Source: Sedimentisphaerales bacterium (GTDB lineage Bacteria > Planctomycetota > Phycisphaerae > Sedimentisphaerales > Anaerobacaceae). From it: a stretch of DNA of 42,871 nucleotides. Position numbers and translations under genes: made by a program. Positions 7,488 through 15,813 of this stretch are shown here, one piece after another (position 1 is the first letter of the stretch; every line of letters begins with the position of its first letter). The stretch covers positions 1-42,871 of the forward strand of contig JARYLO010000008.1 in the NCBI GenBank assembly GCA_029907605.1. The letters are read 5' to 3'. The notes below the pieces were generated by a model. It ran no database searches and was not told the origin of the DNA. It saw only the letters and a program-made list of their open reading frames with translations.

Positions 7488-9596
7488 TTATAGGTATCTG
7501 GCCACCTCGGGCCTGCAGACCTGATCCAGACCTAACTCGATCTGCTTGCCGCCTGCCAGCAATACGATCGTGCCGCGATTATACAAGACCTTGTCCACAG
7601 TGGCTATGGTCTTGAAAGGTATCATATAAACGCTGTCGCCTCGCCGCAGGTCCTTTATGAATTGGGCATGCCTGACCTGCAAAGGCGACTGGCGAAGGAT
7701 CGCATCTATCTGATCTGCCAGGCCAGTTGCCTGTTGAGGCCAGGGCTTTGGGGCATTCTGGATCTCCTTGCAGAATTGGTCTACAAGTACCTTTACCTGC
7801 TGGAGCGATTGGTCTATGGCAAGATCTGCCTGCCGTTGGAGTAGCTGCTCTTGCTGTCTGAGTTGCTCTATCTGTTGTTCAAGCTGCTGCCTGGTGGCTA
7901 TGGCCTGCAAGACGGCCTTTTCTGCCTCGGCCCTCCTATCCTCTGCCAATTGCCTGACCTTTTGGACCTCATTGATCAGCCTTGCCTGATGGTCTGCCTG
8001 GGAGCCGATCGTCTGCTTGGCCTTTGCAGTGACCTTCCTCGGCATACCAAGCCTCTGGGCAATGGCAAGGGCATTGCTGGAGCCTGGCGTGCCCATCAAG
8101 AGCTTGAATGTAGGTTGCAGATGCTCGGTATCGAACAATAGCGATGCGTTCTCGGCCCTTGGTCTGGAAAAGGCATATGCCTTCAACTGCCCCATGTGGG
8201 TCGTGGCAATGACATGCCCTGATCTGGCCAGCAGCTCATCCAGGATCGCCGCTGCAAGGGCAGCCCCCTCTTGTGGGTCAGTGCCTGCACCCAGTTCATC
8301 CAACAATATCAGTGTACCTGGACGCGTATTGGCAAGTATCCTGATGACCTGTTTGACGTGGGCGGAGAAGGTGCTGAGGTTATCTTGGATGCTTTGCTGG
8401 TCTCCAATGTCGGCAAATACCTGGTGATAGACCCCGATCTGGGAGCCCTCTGCAGCGGGTATGTGGCATCCGCTCTGGGCCAAGAGGATGCAGATGCCCA
8501 CGGTCTTCAGCAGGACGGTCTTTCCGCCGGCATTAGGACCTGTCACCAGCAAGAGGTCCAGGTCACCGCCTATCCTAGGGCTGACTGGGACTACGTACTG
8601 GCCTGCATTTTCGACGTCCACTTTGTTTCGGTCTGCAGCTATTCGAACCAGCAATGGATGCCTTGCGTCAACAAGCCTGACCATGGGTTCCGGCATGATC
8701 TGAGGGCAGCAGCAATTATAGGCGATGCTGAACCTCGCCTTTGCATAGGTAAGGTCTACCTGGCCAAGTGTCTTTAGGGTCTGGAGTATCTGTCTTCTGG
8801 AGCCGATGGCCTGATGTGTGAGCTCCCAAAGGATCCTGTTTATCTCCTTCTTCTCTTCGAAGATCGCCTCCTCCAGTTCATTGTTTATCTGGACCAGTGA
8901 TTCAGGTTCGATATAAAGTGTCGCGCCTGTGTTGGAGCGGTCTAAGACCGTACCCCTGATGCAGGCCTTATAATTGGACTTGACGGCAAGCACTGGCCTG
9001 CCATGTCTGAAGACGATCTTGTTGTTCTCCAGGGCGTTGCGGACCTGGGGATCTGCGGTGAGCTGTTCATATCGCTGTTGTATCTGGGTCCTTAGCTGGT
9101 TGATCTTGTCCCTTATGGCCGCCAGCTTCACGGATGCAGTGGTCCGGACCTTAGCATCAGGTCCTATACAATGGTTTATCTGCCCGATCAATCCATCCAG
9201 CTCCATCAGCCCATCTGCCATGGATCGCAGTTGTGAGAACCTCTCGTTCTCGAGCTCCAGCAAGAACTGCTTGAGCCTGGATGCCACCTCCAGGACCTGC
9301 TTGATCAGCAACAGCTCGCTCGGCTCAAGTACGGTCTGCTTGTGACGCAGCCTTGTGAACATGGGTCCTATATCCCTGATCCCGGCCAGAGGGATGCGTA
9401 TGCCTTGTTGCAGCAGGTCCTTCAACTGGGATGTCTGGGCAAGCCTTTGCGGGATCCACTGTGGATCTGTGGACGGATACAGCGACCTTGCTGCAGCCTT
9501 GCCTAGGTCACTGGATGCAAAGGAGGCCAGGATCTCCAGTACCTGGCCGAATTCCAAGACCCCAAGTGTGTGATCGTCTATGCGTCTAACTGACAT
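7488..9596 (-). CDS. mutS2: MutS2 family protein without a Smr domain
   Basis: The 702-residue product has the MutS2 architecture: an N-terminal region starting VLEFGQVLEILASFASSDLG, a helical lever/clamp domain, and an ATPase domain with Walker A VTGPNAGGKTVLLKT (about residue 350) and Walker B LILLDELGAGTDPQEGAAL followed by the ATTHMGQLKAYA H-loop. A long Gln-rich coiled coil and a KOW-like beta segment (RRGDSVYMIPF to QIELGLDQVC) follow. MutS2 suppresses recombination and rescues collided ribosomes. The protein stops right after the KOW-like part, where most family members (about 780 residues) continue into a Smr nuclease domain. The ATG at 9596 is preferred over an upstream TTG because the domain begins at once. 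It is probably the first gene of the unit with EIIA-CBS and the permease. Confidence 0.93.
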   Translation of the reverse strand: MSVRRIDDHTLGVLEFGQVLEILASFASSDLGKAAARSLYPSTDPQWIPQRLAQTSQLKDLLQQGIRIPLAGIRDIGPMFTRLRHKQTVLEPSELLLIKQVLEVASRLKQFLLELENERFSQLRSMADGLMELDGLIGQINHCIGPDAKVRTTASVKLAAIRDKINQLRTQIQQRYEQLTADPQVRNALENNKIVFRHGRPVLAVKSNYKACIRGTVLDRSNTGATLYIEPESLVQINNELEEAIFEEKKEINRILWELTHQAIGSRRQILQTLKTLGQVDLTYAKARFSIAYNCCCPQIMPEPMVRLVDARHPLLVRIAADRNKVDVENAGQYVVPVSPRIGGDLDLLLVTGPNAGGKTVLLKTVGICILLAQSGCHIPAAEGSQIGVYHQVFADIGDQQSIQDNLSTFSAHVKQVIRILANTRPGTLILLDELGAGTDPQEGAALAAAILDELLARSGHVIATTHMGQLKAYAFSRPRAENASLLFDTEHLQPTFKLLMGTPGSSNALAIAQRLGMPRKVTAKAKQTIGSQADHQARLINEVQKVRQLAEDRRAEAEKAVLQAIATRQQLEQQIEQLRQQEQLLQRQADLAIDQSLQQVKVLVDQFCKEIQNAPKPWPQQATGLADQIDAILRQSPLQVRHAQFIKDLRRGDSVYMIPFKTIATVDKVLYNRGTIVLLAGGKQIELGLDQVCRPEVARYL

Positions 9597-9607
9597 AACC
9601 CATAACA

Positions 9608-9636
9608 AGGATACCGATAACCTGCCTGGATAGCAA
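9608..9636 (-). promoter_or_regulatory. Candidate promoter for mutS2
   Basis: On the minus strand TTGCTA (9631-9636) and TATCCT (9608-9613) are 17 bases apart. The predicted start near 9601 would leave about 5 bases before the ATG at 9596. The hexamers are imperfect, so confidence is modest. Confidence 0.4.
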
Positions 9637-9733
9637 GTTGGGCTATTTATCCTTCGGATCCTTCCAGCATATCCTTGAGCTGGAGTGAAGGTCCGGCCAG
9701 CCCATGTCGATAGCCCATAGAAGGATCGCCTAC

Positions 9734-9739
9734 AAGGAG
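9734..9739 (+). promoter_or_regulatory. Shine-Dalgarno AAGGAG deciding the gspE start
   Basis: AAGGAG lies 6 bases before the ATG at 9746, an ideal spacing. It favours this start over the in-frame ATG at 9704, which has no such site and would add 14 residues not expected at the N terminus of the family. Confidence 0.7.
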
Positions 9740-9745
9740 TGGTTT

Positions 9746-11446
9746 ATGCAGGTAATAGCAGACCCAGTGGTTTCATACATCCAGAAGCACAGGCTGCTGG
9801 ATGAGGAGAGGCTTCAGCAGGTCGTCAAACAGTCCAAGCAGACAGGTGCAACGATCCTGAGCATCCTGAAGGCAGAGAACCTGCTCGACGAAGAGCAGAT
9901 GGCAAGGGTCATTGCGGTTGCAAACCAGATAGAGTTCATAGAGCTCAACCCTGAGCAGATCGATCCGATAGTGGCCCATCTGGTGTCTGAGGAGCTTGCC
10001 AATCGCCATCAGCTCATACCTGTCAGGCTCGACAACGGCCGGCTGGTGGTTGCAATGGCCAATCCGATGAACCTGGTGGTGAGGGACCGTCTAGAGATAA
10101 AGACAGGCTATAAGGTGGTCCCTGTTGCAGCCTCGCCGGCGGCCATCCGCCAGGCCATACATTATCACTTTGACGTGGCCAATATCACAAAGCAGGCGAT
10201 CGCATCCATGAGGCTGAAGGGCCAGGCCGGTGGGGACCTGGAGATCCCTCAGGTGCTGCAGATCTCAGACCGTGTGGCCAATGACCCTGTCACCAAGCTG
10301 GTCTCATCCATCATCAGGGGTGCGATCGATGCAAGGGCCAGCGATATACATATAGAACCACAGTTCACAGATGTACGGGTTCGGTACAGGGTAGATGGCA
10401 TACTCCGACCGACCATAAACATACCCATCAGCGCACTGGCGGAGACGGTCTCCCATATCAAGATACTCGCTGGTATGGATATCTCTGAGAGGAGATTGCC
10501 TCAGGATGGGCACATCACCATAAGGCATTTAGATAAGGACTACGACCTGCGTGTCTCTTGTCTGCCGGCCGTGGGAGGCGAGAAGGTGGTCATCAGGATC
10601 CTGGACAAGAATACCGCCAGATGGAACATAGATACCGTGGTCACATCCGCCCAGGATAACCAGGCCTTCCGTAGGCTTGTGGCCAATCCTTATGGCATGA
10701 TCCTGTTGACAGGCCCTACGGGCTGTGGAAAGACCACCACACTGTATGCACTGCTTCAACTGCTGAATACCCCTGGGACCAACATAGTTACCGTTGAGGA
10801 CCCGGTCGAATACAAGGTCGAAGGTATCACCCAGGTACAGGTCAAGCCGGTCATAGGCCTGACCTTTGCCTCGGCCCTGCGGAGCATACTAAGGCAGGAT
10901 CCAGACGTTATCTTGATAGGAGAGATACGCGATACCGAGACCGCTGAGATTGCGGTCAGCGCCGCACTGACAGGCCACCTGGTCTTGAGTACCTTACATA
11001 CCAACGATGCTGCAGGGGCCATATCAAGGCTTGTCAACCTCGGTGTGCCGCCATTCCTTGTTGGGTCTGCCCTTCTAGGGGCAGTAGCGCAGAGACTGAT
11101 CCGGGTCAATTGTCCATCATGTAGCAGGCCCTATCAGGCCAATCAGCAGGAGCTGGAGTTGTTAAAGAGGCGTGCCCGCAAGGGACAGCAGTTAAACTTG
11201 CGGCATGGCCAAGGGTGCCCAGATTGTTACCATAGCGGCTACAAGGGCAGGAAGAGTATCTACGAGATCCTTACCATATCGAACCACATCCGCAGGCTGA
11301 CCCTAGACGGAGCAAACGACGACCAGATCCATCAACAGGCGGTCTCGGAGGGGATGAGGACCCTGCTGGATAGCGCACTGGACGAGGTCATCCAAGGCCA
11401 TACCACGCTGCAGGAGGTCTCTAGGGTCGTGGAGGTCAGGACGTAG
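9746..11446 (+). CDS. gspE: GspE/PilB-type assembly ATPase
   Basis: The 566-residue cytoplasmic ATPase powers pilin/pseudopilin assembly. An N-terminal MshEN-type domain (about 1-140) is followed by the T2SSE core. The core has SDIHIEPQ, the Asp box near VRYRVDGILRP, Walker A LTGPTGCGKTTTLYALL (about 322-329), the Asp-box/Walker B segment DVILIGEIRDTETAEIA (about 388-396) and the His box LSTLHTNDAAGAISRLV. The C-terminal zinc site is intact: CPSC (about 456) and CPDC (about 491). Length and domains are standard. It opens the pilus operon; 1 base separates its stop from the next start. PilB and GspE cannot be separated by sequence alone, and the accompanying PilM-N/PilO genes make a type IV pilus-like system as likely as type II secretion. 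Confidence 0.95.
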   Translation: MQVIADPVVSYIQKHRLLDEERLQQVVKQSKQTGATILSILKAENLLDEEQMARVIAVANQIEFIELNPEQIDPIVAHLVSEELANRHQLIPVRLDNGRLVVAMANPMNLVVRDRLEIKTGYKVVPVAASPAAIRQAIHYHFDVANITKQAIASMRLKGQAGGDLEIPQVLQISDRVANDPVTKLVSSIIRGAIDARASDIHIEPQFTDVRVRYRVDGILRPTINIPISALAETVSHIKILAGMDISERRLPQDGHITIRHLDKDYDLRVSCLPAVGGEKVVIRILDKNTARWNIDTVVTSAQDNQAFRRLVANPYGMILLTGPTGCGKTTTLYALLQLLNTPGTNIVTVEDPVEYKVEGITQVQVKPVIGLTFASALRSILRQDPDVILIGEIRDTETAEIAVSAALTGHLVLSTLHTNDAAGAISRLVNLGVPPFLVGSALLGAVAQRLIRVNCPSCSRPYQANQQELELLKRRARKGQQLNLRHGQGCPDCYHSGYKGRKSIYEILTISNHIRRLTLDGANDDQIHQQAVSEGMRTLLDSALDEVIQGHTTLQEVSRVVEVRT

Positions 11447-11447
11447 T

Positions 11448-12653
11448 ATGCCAGCCTACACATACATAGCCCAGGATCGAGCAGGCAGGCGTTTGACTGG
11501 TATATACCAAGGCATAGAGAGTGTTTCTGCATTGCGTCAGGAACTTGAAAAGGCAGGGCTGGAGCTGGTCAAGGCGGTCAAGGCCGACAAGCCAAACCGC
11601 AAAGACCCACTTCGAAGATCGGTCAGGCAAAAGGAGCTTGTGGCATTTACATACCAGTTTGCAGGTATGTACGGTGCAGGACTGACGGTCATACAGTGCC
11701 TCCAGACCATAGAGGACCAGACAGACAGCCCTGTACTTCGTGAGATCCTTGCTGACGTGCGTCAGGAACTCCAGACAGGTGCCAGCCTCAAGAGGGCATT
11801 TGCCAAGTATCAGCACGTGTTCTCCCCGTTTTTTGTCGGCATGATCGAGGCAGGCGAGACAGGCGGCAAGCTGGCAGAGGCACTGCAGACAAGCGCAGTC
11901 TATCTTGAAAAGAGGGCCGAACTTGTACAGAAGATCAGGGCCGCATTTGTGTACCCTGTGGCAGTGGCGATCGTCTGCACCATAGTAGTCAGTGCCATGT
12001 TGCTGTTTGTGGTGCCGATGTTTGCGAAATTGTATGAGAGACTGCACGTACCCCTGCCTTGGCCCACACAGGTCTTGATACTCTTGAGCACGCTCTTGCG
12101 GGGGTGGTGGATCCTGATTGTTCTGGCAGTAGGGGGGCTGATATGGCTGGCCAGGAGGATACTGAGGAGGCCTTCCGTAAGGTCCAAGATCGATCATATC
12201 AGACTGAGGCTGCCTGTGCTTGGTGGCCTCTACAGGCTCATACTGGTGAGCAGGTTTATCAGGACCTTTGCAGGCCTGGCAGGCGTTGGGGTACCGCTGT
12301 TAGAGGCGATAGAGGTGGCAAAGGTGGTGGCAAATAATGCGTACATGACCTCAATAGCCGAGGATCTCCAGCAGTCCATCCAGACAGGGCATGCGGTGAG
12401 TGCCTCCCTTAAGGCACACACGATCTTTCCGGCAGTGATGGTACAGATGGCAAATTCCGGCGAGAGGTCTGGCCTGCTGGCCCAGATGCTCACAAAGGCA
12501 GTGGACGTCATAGACAAGGAGATTGATCGCAAGATCGCAGGTCTACTTGTCAGGCTCGAACCTGTCCTGACCCTGGTTATGGGGCTTGTGATAGGCCTGA
12601 TCCTGCTGGCCGTCTATATGCCAATGTTCGATTACATGGGGCATCTGAAGTAA
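11448..12653 (+). CDS. gspF: GspF/PilC-type inner-membrane platform protein
   Basis: The 401-residue protein has the paired T2SSF domains of the platform protein on which pseudopilins are assembled. The opening PAYTYIAQDRAGRRLTGIYQ is the typical cytoplasmic N-terminal strand, followed by FTYQFAGMYGAGLTVIQCL (first domain). MIEAGETGGKLAEAL and its second-repeat counterpart MANSGERSGLLAQML are the two signature helices of the family. Membrane segments are visible around residues 165-190, 205-235 and 375-395. It interacts with the GspE/PilB ATPase encoded just upstream and follows it by 1 base. A GGAGG lies upstream of the ATG inside the previous gene. Confidence 0.95.
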   Translation: MPAYTYIAQDRAGRRLTGIYQGIESVSALRQELEKAGLELVKAVKADKPNRKDPLRRSVRQKELVAFTYQFAGMYGAGLTVIQCLQTIEDQTDSPVLREILADVRQELQTGASLKRAFAKYQHVFSPFFVGMIEAGETGGKLAEALQTSAVYLEKRAELVQKIRAAFVYPVAVAIVCTIVVSAMLLFVVPMFAKLYERLHVPLPWPTQVLILLSTLLRGWWILIVLAVGGLIWLARRILRRPSVRSKIDHIRLRLPVLGGLYRLILVSRFIRTFAGLAGVGVPLLEAIEVAKVVANNAYMTSIAEDLQQSIQTGHAVSASLKAHTIFPAVMVQMANSGERSGLLAQMLTKAVDVIDKEIDRKIAGLLVRLEPVLTLVMGLVIGLILLAVYMPMFDYMGHLK

Positions 12654-12735
12654 GGATCAGGTTAAGTCGGGGCGTCTTGATGACGAGATCAACAAAAAGT
12701 GATTTCATGAGGTCTAGATTGGAAAGGAGGAACAC

Positions 12736-13050
12736 ATGAGGTCAAGAGTTGGTTTTACATTAGTAGAGCTTTTGGTTGTGGTCCTGATCCTGGGTGCACT
12801 GGCCTTTATCGCCATACCAAGGATCAGCCAGAGTGCAACAAAAGCAAAGGAAAATGCGTGCAAGACAAATGTGGACCTAATCAATAGCCAGATAGAGCTG
12901 TATTATGTCGACAAAGGCACATGGCCCAATAGCCTGTCGGAGATTACGTCAAGCACCGACTACTTCCCGGACGGTCCCCCGGAGTGCCCGTTCGGCACCA
13001 CCTACAGCTACGATCCTGACAAGCACAGGGTTGAAGAGCACAGGCATTAG
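12736..13050 (+). CDS. GspG-like major pseudopilin
   Basis: This 104-residue protein has a perfect class III signal: MRSRVG is the leader, with predicted cleavage after Gly6, then FTLVELLVVVLILGALAFIA with Glu at mature position 5. The soluble part has a small C-terminal domain ending near PPECPFGTTYSYDPDKHRV, where 'CPFG..Y.yD' is typical of short GspG/PilE-like pilins of Planctomycetota. A very strong Shine-Dalgarno AAAGGAGG sits 5 bases upstream of the ATG, the best in the operon, consistent with high expression of a major subunit. The 82-base gap before it is the largest between intact genes of the operon, so a separate promoter or processing site is possible; a 5-bp hairpin is present but unconvincing. 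Confidence 0.9.
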   Translation: MRSRVGFTLVELLVVVLILGALAFIAIPRISQSATKAKENACKTNVDLINSQIELYYVDKGTWPNSLSEITSSTDYFPDGPPECPFGTTYSYDPDKHRVEEHRH

Positions 13051-13075
13051 GTTTTTGGGTGGATCTGGGCCTGCT

Positions 13076-13552
13076 ATGCATAAGGCCCGTTGTGGTTACA
13101 GCCTGGTAGAGCTGTTGGTCGTGGTGGCCATCATAGGGCTGATGGCTGCTGTAGCGGTGCCTAGGCTCTCATACGGCCTGGTTTATCGCACAAAGGCGAG
13201 GGCCGCTGCATACAGGCTGGTTACGGACCTCCGCAGGACTAGGGCCTTGGCAATACAGGATGCAGCCACGAACAAGAAGGGCTACACCCTGTTGATGACA
13301 GGCTCATCGCCATACAGTGGCTACCAGATAAAGAGTGAAAACGAAGACACCCAGCAGGAGCAGGTGTTGGATAACTACAGGTTCGAATCTGGGGTCACTG
13401 CCACGATCAAAGGCCCAAACAAGTTCACGTTTAAGCCATTGGGTAATCTCAAGCCGGGCAGTGGTAGGCAGATCACAGTCAGTGCCGATGGCAAGGAGTA
13501 CGTGATAACCTTTGTACAGGCAACAGGTGCAGTCAGTTGTACAGGCCGATGA
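13076..13552 (+). CDS. GspH-like minor pseudopilin
   Basis: The start at 13076 gives leader MHKARCG followed by the prepilin motif YSLVELLVVVAIIGLMAAVA with Glu at +5; upstream in-frame sequence only overlaps the preceding pilin gene. The mature part (PRLSYGLVYRTKARAAAYRL) and the segment LVTDLRRTRALAIQ are typical of the GspH/FimT domain, followed by a beta-rich domain with FTFKPLGNLKPGSGRQITVS and YVITFVQATGAVSC at the end, matching the 'g..i.f.~~G......g~i.l......~i.v...tGrv' pattern of GspH. Length is 158 residues, as usual. It probably forms part of the tip complex that primes pseudopilus assembly, with the following two minor pseudopilins. Confidence 0.9.
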   Translation: MHKARCGYSLVELLVVVAIIGLMAAVAVPRLSYGLVYRTKARAAAYRLVTDLRRTRALAIQDAATNKKGYTLLMTGSSPYSGYQIKSENEDTQQEQVLDNYRFESGVTATIKGPNKFTFKPLGNLKPGSGRQITVSADGKEYVITFVQATGAVSCTGR

Positions 13553-13567
13553 GAGACTTGGGATGCA

Positions 13568-13972
13568 ATGATGGCAACACCATCTGGCAGGTTAATTGCG
13601 AAGGGCATAACGATCGCAGAGGTGGTGGTTGCCTCTGCGATCATGTTGGCTGCTATCTTGCCTATACTCCATGCCTTGACAAGGGCACAGGCCACGGCAA
13701 GGCTCATAGAGTGGAAGACACACAGCCTTGTGCTTGCGCAGGGAAGGCTTGAGCAGATCAAGGCAAGTGCGGCAGCAGATTACGACCAATCCTTCAGCCA
13801 ATCCGGCCTTGTACTGGATGAGGGTTATGTATGCACCGTAGTTGATACCTACGGCCCAGGTGCAGACATCAGGACGATCACGGTCAGTGTAGGTTATGAC
13901 AGGGATGCAGACGGCAGCCTTGATCCAGATGAGCCATTGGTGACCCTTACAGGTCAGATAGCCAGAAGGTGA
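13568..13972 (+). CDS. GspI/PilV-like minor pseudopilin with an EF-hand-type loop
   Basis: The 134-residue product has a leader ending in AKG, followed by ITIAEVVVASAIMLAAILP with Glu at mature position 5: a class III prepilin signal in the GspI/PilV style. The helix continues into RLIEWKTHSLVLAQGRLEQI, matching the conserved 'A..la...le.i' segment of these minor pilins. The short C-terminal domain ends with a textbook 12-residue EF-hand loop, DRDADGSLDPDE, at bases 13898-13933, directly before the last beta strand. Calcium could therefore stabilise this subunit. Two ATGs (13568 and 13571) are adjacent. The stop overlaps an alternative GTG of the next gene. Confidence 0.85.
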   Translation: MMATPSGRLIAKGITIAEVVVASAIMLAAILPILHALTRAQATARLIEWKTHSLVLAQGRLEQIKASAAADYDQSFSQSGLVLDEGYVCTVVDTYGPGADIRTITVSVGYDRDADGSLDPDEPLVTLTGQIARR

Positions 13973-13977
13973 TCTTG

Positions 13978-14517
13978 ATGATAAGACCTGATCCAAGTCG
14001 CAAGATCCGTCGGGCCACCACACTGGTGGAATTGACGGTGGCCATCGCAATCATGGTGGTGATCTTCGCTGCCGTGGTGCCGATCATCAGGGCAGCCAGG
14101 GCCAATTGGGAGGCAAGGCAGGCTGCTGCAGATATGGTGCAGAATGCCAGGGTCCTACTAGACCACATGTACAGGAACCTTGCCACCGCTACCAGGATCG
14201 TTGCAGTCAGCAATCCGGATCAGACCAGTGGATACATCGAGTTTGAGGCCAGGGATGGGAACACATACAGAAGATACAGATATCAATTGACTGGTGGCAA
14301 CGTACAATATGGCCAGCAATATGGCCGGGTCTGGGATCTCCAGGACCTGGCCCAGGACCTGGGGACCCTCCGGTTTCTCTGCTATGACGGCCAGGACCTG
14401 GACAACCCAATCGCCAACTGTAACCAGATCAGACTGGTCAAGATACAGACATCGGTCAAGGGCCAAACCTGGACCGCTGCAGTATGCCTGAGGGTCCAGC
14501 AGGCCGGGGGGCAATGA
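13978..14517 (+). CDS. GspJ/PilW-like minor pseudopilin
   Basis: The ATG at 13978 is preferred because AAGGTG lies 6 bases upstream; a GTG at 13969 would overlap the previous stop and add three residues. The leader is basic (PSRKIRRA) and the hydrophobic helix TTLVELTVAIAIMVVIFAAV carries Glu at +5, with Ala rather than Gly at the cleavage site. The domain that follows (ARVLLDHMYRNLATATRIV, then GYIEFEARDGNTYRRYRYQL) is the beta sandwich seen in PilW/GspJ-like proteins of planctomycete operons. It has 179 residues. The stop overlaps the ATG of the following broken gene in ATGA, evidence that this gene was once coupled to it. Confidence 0.85.
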   Translation: MIRPDPSRKIRRATTLVELTVAIAIMVVIFAAVVPIIRAARANWEARQAAADMVQNARVLLDHMYRNLATATRIVAVSNPDQTSGYIEFEARDGNTYRRYRYQLTGGNVQYGQQYGRVWDLQDLAQDLGTLRFLCYDGQDLDNPIANCNQIRLVKIQTSVKGQTWTAAVCLRVQQAGGQ

Positions 14518-15337
14518 AACTGGCCGTAGGGGTCAAGGACTCGGTCGACTGGATCGGCGGGTGTATCGAGAGCTCCAGGTCCTCACAGGGGCCGTACAAC
14601 CCCTTAGACCCCGGCGATTAGGCGGCGGTATCCACCAACTCCAATGGTGCGAAGATAGAGCTCTTGGCCCGGACCATCTTACGGGGCGATGCCTATGTAG
14701 GTCCCAACGGGGATCCAGACCAGGGGATAAAGACATACGACACTGCCCAGATCACCGGGACCCCGGGACGCTGGAGTAAGATGTATCGATTCCGGCCATG
14801 TCCGTACCTCGAGGCACGCCGCTTTCGGAGGGGCCCTTACTACTGTTTTCGCGTACGGCCACGCCGTCCTCCGATCACCACTACAGCCTGATCCTGATCT
14901 GGGGCAAGTGTACCCTGGTGATCGACGGGGACGTCACGATCCGGGTCGGCGCCTGGTACTGGATCAATGCGGCGAGGATAGACGTCCTGCCTGAGTCGAG
15001 GCTGCATCTCTATGTGGGCGATTGGGTCATGCTTGGCACAGGGGCCTTGCTCAACGCCAGCTGAGGTCTGGCACAGTACCTGAGGGTCTACATGTATGGC
15101 AGCAGCGATACCTTCTCGATGTGGACCGGTTCGCAGATGTACGGGATCCTGGAAAAACCAAGGGGCAGTGTGCAGATACGGTGGCCCTCGCAGTTCTTCG
15201 GCAAGATCAAGGCAAAGACAATCTGCCGTAAGGACCAGGTCCACGTGGACCTGAATGCGGATTCTGACAGGCAAGGGGTGTTTATAGGACAATCCAGACC
15301 GGCTTGCTCGATCGGCGTGCCATATGCCTGCGGTTGA
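14514..15337 (+). pseudogene. Wrecked DUF7305-like pilus-associated protein
   Basis: Coding-like sequence continues over 820 bases but in two frames with several lesions: TAG at 14619-14621, a frame change near 14760, TAA at 14777-14779 and TGA at 15062-15064. Joined, it gives IKTYDTAQITGT, then DVSIPAMSVPRGTPLSEGP, then TLVIDGDVTIRV, RLHLYVGDWVMLGTGA, YMYGSSDTFSMWTGSQMYG and SQFFGKIKAKTI. This succession, with short glycine-punctuated beta rungs and the final 'yG.i.a..g.v.i.....fyG.i.ak.i....~vh.D' run, is that of DUF7305 beta-helix-like proteins, which often carry an N-terminal PilX helix. Here the ATG at 14514 gives no membrane helix, so the N-terminal part is also missing. It lies between pseudopilin genes on the same strand. 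Confidence 0.75.
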
Positions 15338-15406
15338 TGTAAGGTCAGGTGTCGATCCTGCCGACAACAGACTTGAGCCCAGACGCTGATTGTCGTGATC
15401 GGAACT

Positions 15407-15412
15407 GGGAGG
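15407..15412 (+). promoter_or_regulatory. Shine-Dalgarno GGGAGG deciding the PilX-like start
   Basis: GGGAGG ends 8 bases before the ATG at 15421. This start puts a short basic leader directly before the hydrophobic helix, so it is preferred over a GTG at 15349. Confidence 0.6.
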
Positions 15413-15420
15413 CCCGGAAT

Positions 15421-15813
15421 ATGTATGGTGCAGGCCCAAGGGGTTCGGTCCTTTTGATAGTGGTATTCGTAGTTGCACTGCTCAGTGCAGTGGTGGTAGG
15501 GATGATCCAGATAAACACAGAGGAGATACAGTTGATGCAGAATCATGTGAATATCGCACAGGCCTTCTGCATAGCAGAGGCAGGGGTAGAGGACGCTATC
15601 CGCTGCCTGAGGGCCGACAAGGATTGGGACGATGGCTTTACGGACAAGGCCTTTGCTACAGGCAGGTATACGGTTCAGATAAAGAGGTCAACCATAACCT
15701 CCACAGGTACAACCGCTGCACGTTATCAGGCCAAGATGGTGGTGGATGTAACGGTCTCAGGCTCAACGTCTCCTTATAAGGTCACCATAAGTGCGGTGAG
15801 GATAAACCCTTGA
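15421..15813 (+). CDS. PilX N-terminal-like pilus assembly protein
   Basis: The 130-residue protein starts MYGAGPRGSVLLIVVFVVAL and then has TEEIQLMQNHVNIAQAF followed by IAEAGVEDAIRCLRAD. This is the pattern of PilX_N/GspK-like pilus proteins: 'rGs~Ll.v~~~~~lls~~......~~~~......~~A...AEaGle.A'. The canonical Glu+5 prepilin motif is not present, as usual for PilX_N-type members. A small beta-rich C-terminal domain follows (YTVQIKRSTITSTGTT, then VTVSGSTSPYKVTISAVR). It is probably a minor subunit or tip component. It follows the DUF7305-like wreck and overlaps the next gene by 4 bases (TTGA), implying coupling. Confidence 0.8.
   Translation: MYGAGPRGSVLLIVVFVVALLSAVVVGMIQINTEEIQLMQNHVNIAQAFCIAEAGVEDAIRCLRADKDWDDGFTDKAFATGRYTVQIKRSTITSTGTTAARYQAKMVVDVTVSGSTSPYKVTISAVRINP

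Noticed and set aside
12677-12692. Hairpin TTGAT-GACGAG-ATCAA before the major pseudopilin as terminator or processing site
   Set aside because: Five A/T-rich pairs and a following A-run, not a T-run; too weak to claim.
13379-13394. tRNA T-loop-like sequence (GGTTCGAATC)
   Set aside because: It lies inside the GspH-like gene and no cloverleaf or acceptor stem can be built. A similar match at about 28611 is inside the rubredoxin gene.
14840-15478. Long open frame (212 codons) on the minus strand opposite the DUF7305-like remnant
   Set aside because: Its product is low in complexity with no motif and lacks a ribosome binding site, while the plus strand carries a clear succession of family motifs.
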